From Tubulanus polymorphus (Eukaryota; Nemertea; Palaeonemertea; Tubulaniformes; Tubulanidae): a stretch of DNA of 64,000 bases. The position numbers and the translations under genes were made by a program. Where the stretch lies: assembly GCF_964204645.1 (NCBI RefSeq), contig NC_134026.1, positions 4,340,001 through 4,404,000 of the forward strand, read 5' to 3'. The notes under the pieces are model-generated. The model searched no databases. It was not told where the DNA came from and saw nothing but the letters and a program-made list of their open reading frames with translations. Positions 58,126 to 64,000 of the stretch are shown here, piece after piece (the first letter of the stretch is position 1; the number at the start of each line of letters is the position of its first letter).

Positions 58126-58572
58126 CTATATGAAGATCTTTCGACCGGGTCCTGGAGCAGTATTGGGTTCAATTTCGCGGGATGAAATGTATTCTAATTG
58201 TTTTTCTTGGACAGAACGATCCGTGTTATGGATTTCACTCAAGCGTCGATATAGCAGACGCTGACACCGTCTACATGTTGATCGAGTAAACATTCCTAAT
58301 ATACCCCTCCGGTATTCGGAACCGGCAAAATAAATGTTACGATTGTGCGGATCTTTGCTCTGTTCAGACCTTCGGGTCTTGATCAAACTGTCGGTTGTGT
58401 ACGCGACAATGTCGTGTTTCAACAGCAGCGTTAGTTTGAAGATGGAAAGTGAAAACCATTGCGGTGATAATCTCCGAGATTCGAATATTATGTATAGATA
58501 ATTCATATCAAAATCCAACGTTAACACTATTACGTCCATGACAACGTGACACAAACCAGAGCCGGATACCAA
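58126..58572 (-). other. Unassigned 148-codon open frame
   Basis: The longest non-repeat open frame outside the recognised genes. Its second half is basic (SEYRRGILGMF, then a CRRC cluster) and looks like a cytoplasmic segment. No splice sites, family match or conserved domain could be established, so it may be a terminal exon or chance. Confidence 0.2.
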
Positions 58573-61320
58573 GTCGGTAATACCGTCGTTTAAGCCTGCA
58601 GTGAATTGACATGTAGTTAGTATAGGTTTTTTGTCATCGGATGATACAAGAAACAGCGAAGGGTTTTGGAAAAAATTTTGAAATTAGATCTACGTATATA
58701 CGAATGACAGACGTAAGGCAATATAAACGACAGATTAGAGAATTGGATAGCTGTTTTATGAGTTACGACGACAATGACTATCCAATTACTAAAACGGAAT
58801 AAAAAGACGGCTGGACGAAATGTTTGTTAAACGTATTGCTTTATTTTTACAAAATATATAGAAAGCAATGTATTTCATACACTATTGCATATTACTTTAT
58901 AATATAACCACTGATTACATAATAACAAGCTTTCTAAAACAAAACAAGGATAAAAAGTCTGTCAGCTTAGCTGTCAGGCATCAATGTTCATAATAAAACT
59001 AATTCAGGAACTTTTCGAGTGCGAAAGAATTTGCTAAGATTTCCATTACACGCATGTGTCAAGGGGAGGGGAGCAAAACGTCCTGCACAACATCATTAAT
59101 ACGTGAAGCGCGCAATGTTGGTTTATCCCAGTTGTTACGCCTAACTGGCCTTGAAAATGTTGCATGAAATATTTCGAGTTACCGCATTCGCGGCTAATAT
59201 CTGGATCAGCAACTATAACTGAACCTTTCCGTAGAATAGTGCCGGGTATAACCCCCCTTTTATAAGCATCAACATCAATATACATTGATTTATACATTTC
59301 CAAACATTCCATGTTAAATATCACCTCGGTTTGAACGATGCTTCTTTGCAATGTTCAGACGTCAATGAGACGCAGTTCAAACCATTTTGGATTTTCCATA
59401 TGGACACAAATTGTTAACCTTTTAGCACTTCGTTATCCAATCACACGCTGTCGAAGAGGTAAAATAAATATGGAGAGAAAATTATGAAGTTTAAAGTAAG
59501 GATATAAAATGCCAATCAGCGGAATGACTGAAATGACTTGATTTTGACTTTTGACGAGATCAGAGAAGGTCGCACCATAAAGATTATCTTACCAAACAGG
59601 AATGATTTTCTATCAATTGGAATGATGCAAAATCACTGGGATGGTCGATTTTATACAAACAAAATATTCTAGATAATTCATCCCTTCAAAATTTGAATAT
59701 CAAGGATTATGTAAAGGCTAATGCAGCATTTGACTCACAAGTGGTGAAAGGATGCTCTGCAGGCACAAATTGAAAATTCTTTAAGCAGCCATGCGTGTAA
59801 TGGAAAATTTTCCGGAATAAATGGATTCGATTGTTGAGCAATATGATAACAAGTGCAACCGGGCAGGTTCGGACATAAATAGTAGCGCAGAAAGAAAATG
59901 TTCGGGCGGCTAAACGATTTGCTAACATATATGAACTCGTTAAATGTATTGAGCTATTTACTAACACGAATTCAAGTAAATACGACGATGTTTTATATAG
60001 ATAAAATAAATATACGCGGGTGACAAGTTTCTTATGGTTATGAAAGGTCGGGGTAGATTTGTAATCAACATTTTCGTTTACATTGAACAATGAAATAAAT
60101 ATCGCTGGTCAGCTCTCGCAGTCAGACGTGCGAACGGAAGTTTTGTTATCTATGCGTAACAATTTTCTAAAAACGCCTATTATACTTTACGAAGAAACGA
60201 CTCTACACGAAGGTCTATCGAGTCTATCTATAACCGGTATGCACTGATTTTTTTTGTGTAGAATTTGGCACTCTAAAAACTTTACGAAACTACGCGTGTA
60301 TAACAGCGGTGTGTTCAACCGACAGTTGAAGAAACAGTACCAACCGACAACGGTAGCTGAAAATAATTCATTCACGATCGTTGTTCGAGCTGGCATACGT
60401 AACTTGAAGAACTGTACTAAAAAAATAAAATGGTAAACAAACGTTAAGGGTCCTTACGTAAAAAATAAATCTATTTTCTAAATATTCCTGGTTGAAGCCC
60501 GTATAACATATATAAATGAATGGACGACTGGATAATAACGATGAACTTGGCACAAGTGGATAGCTAGCCACGTTTAAAATTCGTAAAATGAATTGTCGTA
60601 GGTCATAATAAACTTAAAACATATACTATGATTTACTAAAATAACATGGTACATTTCGAATGGTGCGTATTTAGTGTTGTACATCGTTTGAAATCTGGAC
60701 AGAAACTGTAAATTCTACGTGTTAGCACGCACCGAATGTTTCGCATGCTTACTTTATCTTTGACGAAGTCTTGTAAAGAATGAAATTAACGCTCAGAATT
60801 TAGAAGGCTATCGAATAAAAGGGCTGATGCTCGAAGCGTATTTTAACCAGGCCATTTAAGTTTCTTTGTGTTATTTTTCTACTCTCTACAGGATAATGTG
60901 GATACTGTAAGAAAATGAATAATGACGATGATGCGATGTATGTTGCTTTAACGATGTTAAAGGAATGTTTCAAGGACAGGGTATCTCTACAGTTACGCAA
61001 TGTTCCACTATATTGCGAATCCATTCCCGTTTTACTACGGCTACTAATGACGCCCTTTAAAATGATAGGAATCCATTTATTCCGCGTCAGGAATTTGATC
61101 AATTGAACACTAAAAATACCCAGTAAATGTACTGCAACGCAATAAAACGCTTAATCAATTAATTAACAAATAACGTAGTAATTAATTTAACACGCCTAAT
61201 TCTCGAACCAAAAAACGTCTGCGAACATATATAACTAATGAACATTATGACCACTTATTTGGCAGAAACGAAATACGCCTCGAAATACAATTCGATATAG
61301 ATATATATTTATATATATAA

Positions 61321-61372
<52 letters not shown>

Positions 61373-63473
61373 CTCTATATTCATATTTATATATTATGAC
61401 TGTTTTCCCTGACTCAGGTATTTTTCTCGATATTTATTCAAAACATCGTCCTTGAAAAAGACTCTCCTATAGTAACACGAATAATTAACAGCACATATTT
61501 ATACATTTAATTAACATTACGTACAACAGTATTTTTGGACAGACTAAATTATCATGCCTTGTGTTTTAATTTTCGTTCGGTATAGACGCAGTCTCATTGC
61601 CTACACGGGGAATATTATATTTACAATGAAAAGGGCCTCCCCTCGCTAGGAGCGCCCGCGTCGTTTTAAGAATCCGTTTCGTTGTTCGACTCGTTGTAGA
61701 ATCAGAATTCGACCAAAATAAGTCATCCGGATATGATTGTCAAAATTTACTTTGTTTAGTTGAACGTCAATAGTCTTTGTGCATTTTTTCTTCGGGTGTC
61801 GTCTTCAAGGATGATTCGTTGTGTGACTTCATCAAGATTATTGTCTTTGCACGCCCTCACGCATTCCATTTTATGATAAACATTTGATAGTTTTTTCCTG
61901 TACACACGTTCACATAACTATTTACAAAAACTATACACTATTAACATTTACACCTTTCGTCATATATCTTTTCTGTACAGTGAATTAATTCAGAGTTAAT
62001 TAATCGATAATTAATTGTAATTTACATTGGATTGTTTGATAAGAATCATGTGCAAACGCTAATTATAACACATTTTTATCTTATAGCACACAGGATTGTT
62101 CACGCTCATGTATATCATCCATACATTTTATTTTGTTTTTTTCCTAGGAAACATGCAGGAGTCATTTTAGCACCACTTGATTCGTACAAATCGCACCAAT
62201 GACACACATAACGGCAAAGTCACAGACAAAGTAAAACAAGCACGCAAGCTAATAATGGGATATATTTTTCACTGTTTAGGACCGTGAAACGGACAATTTT
62301 ATGCGTTCGATATTAACGAAAACCACCGTTACAATATCAAAAAACTTAAAACAAAATATAACGTGACCGTATAGTCAGAGCGATAGCGCACGATGTTGCG
62401 AGGGTTGGGTGTAAATTTGGACGTAGCAGAAACAGATTCTAGTTACGCGTGTAGTTGAGTTTTTATCGGATATCAGTCCGATGTGGGCCAGCGAGCTGTT
62501 ATGAAATTAATATTCAATATCGAAGAAATAAGAACCGATAGCGATGCATAGGCCGTCCATAAACATATGACATGAATATAATATTTTTTTTCATATGTTC
62601 CCCCAGGATACACGTATATGTACAATATCATTAAACATGTTTTTATTATAACACGTTGGCCTAGTAAACAGTGGTACAACCCACTTGCCTTCCTTTCATG
62701 GCGACTATACTTGAGAGTCGAGTTGTGCAAATAACTAGCGATATGTATTCCAATGAAACGTTCTTTTTTCATCGTGGAAAGGCTTTCAAACCAAAGATAT
62801 CGGCTGGCATGCAATGGGCCATCCCGAAATAAGTAGCTGTTCATATGTCTCGATGTAAAAGATAGGCCTCCTTCGATAACGCTAATAGAAAATATAAACG
62901 AAAAATGCATTCGGTGACATCACAAATAAGCATTCAATGTTAAGTATTTCGAAATGATTTAAAACTCTGAGATAGAGAAACGAACCGATTCGAATGAAGC
63001 CGCGTTGAAAATGGCCCAATCGAAATCGTCTCATTTACAGTGATATCGATATCGTCACGACGCTTGGTGCGTTTTAAATACATCGTTGCATAAACGAAAT
63101 AGAAGAAAACAATTAAACTATAGCGAAACCCTATGATTATGCTAATCTGAATAGTAGAGTTGGCTCACATTGGATTAGCTCATTATGATAGAGCGCACAA
63201 AATAATAAGTATTTAAAACAGGTAGAATAAGTATCCATAATGGCTGGGTGGACATTCCTTTAGGTTTTCCATATACATATATCCATATATCCATGTATAT
63301 GATTACATATATGATAATATATAAGTATATGAATGAATTGGCACAGATGAACAATTATTTACAAGCCCTTGTTACGATGGGCATATCGGATCACAACTAT
63401 GAGCTAGGCAGGAATAAAGCAATAATCGATTGATTTTGATGATGGTTTTTAGATTAATTGGCTTCTTTCACTG
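58573..63473. other. Non-coding interval, probably including 3' sequence of the right-hand GPCR
   Basis: No further gene recognised. A (TA)n tract of about 50 bp lies at 61322-61371. Minus-strand frames at 59046-59351, 59707-60090 and 62473-62910 show no family signature. The part next to 63473 should be 3' UTR of the receptor gene. Confidence 0.45.
61322..61371. repeat. (TA)n microsatellite
   Basis: About 50 bp of alternating TA within a longer AT-rich patch; unrelated to the tandem units. Confidence 0.95.
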
Positions 63474-64000
63474 CTATACAGTTTCTTCGGTAGCAGTCTG
63501 AGGAGTACCGTTACCTAGATGGACTGAAGTCTCTCCTTGGTTATTGCAACGCACGACGGACTCGGCAGTGCGGTAATTGTCCCGATTAGCGCTCTCGCGT
63601 CTGCCAACCCCCAAGCTGTCTCTTCGTAAACTGTCTCTAAGATGGACCGGGATACCGTATTGTTCGGCATAGCTTTCCGTGCGCAACCGGCTATTAATAC
63701 TTTTGCATCTGAATAAGAGGATTTCTTTGAACGGTGTTCGGAATTCTCGATTGAATTTAGCATAAATGATTGGGTTCATTAACGAATTGAGGTAACCTAA
63801 CCACAGTAATAAACTTGTGACCCACGGCGGAATCTCCAACCTCAACGTTCCCGCGAAAGGTCTTATAATTGCTAGTATAAAAAACGGAAGCCAACACGCT
63901 ATGAAACAACCCATAATTACTCCGAGCGTTTTAATCGCTTTTGAATCGGATGATTTGTTTGATCGACCAAGACCTTTGAACCCAATTTTACGTCTCGATC
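63474..64000 (-). CDS. 5-HT7-like serotonin receptor, C-terminal part (runs off the window)
   Basis: An open frame continues to the window edge: 28 codons upstream of 63914 read without a stop and supply the end of intracellular loop 3 and the base of TM6 (KAIKTLGVIMG). Visible: TM6 CWLPFF, then AIIRPFAG, TM7 WLGYLNSLMNPIIYAKF, and helix 8 followed by LLFRCKSINSRLRTESYAEQYG. The TM6-ARPF-type exit, the NREFRTPFKEI helix 8 and the RCKSIN stretch are characteristic of invertebrate 5-HT7-type receptors, which usually couple to Gs. The C-terminus ends E-E-T-V, which might bind a PDZ domain (class III-like; speculative). TM1-TM5 lie outside the window. Like the GPCR at the other end of the window, it is on the minus strand. 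Confidence 0.88.
   Translation of the reverse strand, partial: SRRKIGFKGLGRSNKSSDSKAIKTLGVIMGCFIACWLPFFILAIIRPFAGTLRLEIPPWVTSLLLWLGYLNSLMNPIIYAKFNREFRTPFKEILLFRCKSINSRLRTESYAEQYGIPVHLRDSLRRDSLGVGRRESANRDNYRTAESVVRCNNQGETSVHLGNGTPQTATEETV

Noticed and set aside
63474-63914. The 146-codon frame from Met at 63914 as a complete small protein
   Set aside because: That Met lies inside TM6; the frame continues upstream to the window edge as the rest of a GPCR.

Overview
This looks like nuclear DNA from a bilaterian invertebrate, most likely a spiralian (mollusc, brachiopod or annelid grade). The reasons are short phase-1 exons with GT-AG introns, two aminergic rhodopsin-class GPCRs of protostome style (one octopamine/alpha1-adrenergic-like, one 5-HT7-like), F-type lectin/EGF/FN3 receptor architecture, tRNA-like SINE remnants and long (TA)n tracts. 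The species cannot be fixed from sequence alone. Nothing suggests bacterial or viral origin.

Layout. 0-1.5 kb: a complete single-exon aminergic GPCR on the minus strand, with a likely 5' UTR splice acceptor just upstream of its ATG. 1.5-22.2 kb: mostly non-coding sequence with no gene I can support. 22.2-23.4 kb: the 5' end of a minus-strand gene with a signal-peptide exon and two kringle exons; its later exons were not found. 25.1-54.4 kb: three direct tandem units of 9.2, 9.3 and 10.7 kb, each carrying one complete plus-strand receptor gene. 54.4-63.5 kb: mostly non-coding. 63.5-64.0 kb: the 3' end of a 5-HT7-like GPCR on the minus strand, running off the window.

The centrepiece is the receptor triplet. 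I could join 17, 17 and 20 exons with consistent phases into open frames of 943, 940 and 1236 residues. Each encodes: signal peptide, EGF-like module, F-type lectin (fucolectin-like) domain, second EGF-like module, 4 or 7 FN3-type domains (the last resembling the membrane-proximal domain of receptor tyrosine phosphatases), one transmembrane helix, and an acidic cytoplasmic tail. The tail is made of 26-residue repeats, each with a Tyr-Val-Asn (Grb2-SH2-type) site and a second tyrosine. There is no kinase or phosphatase domain. The units are nearly identical even in introns, yet the first ~40 residues of the lectin domain differ strongly between copies, with whole-codon indels only. This suggests a small family of phosphotyrosine-scaffold lectin receptors with a diversified recognition face. 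The middle copy looks like a hybrid made by unequal crossing-over. Function (immune recognition, self/non-self or developmental signalling) is inference.
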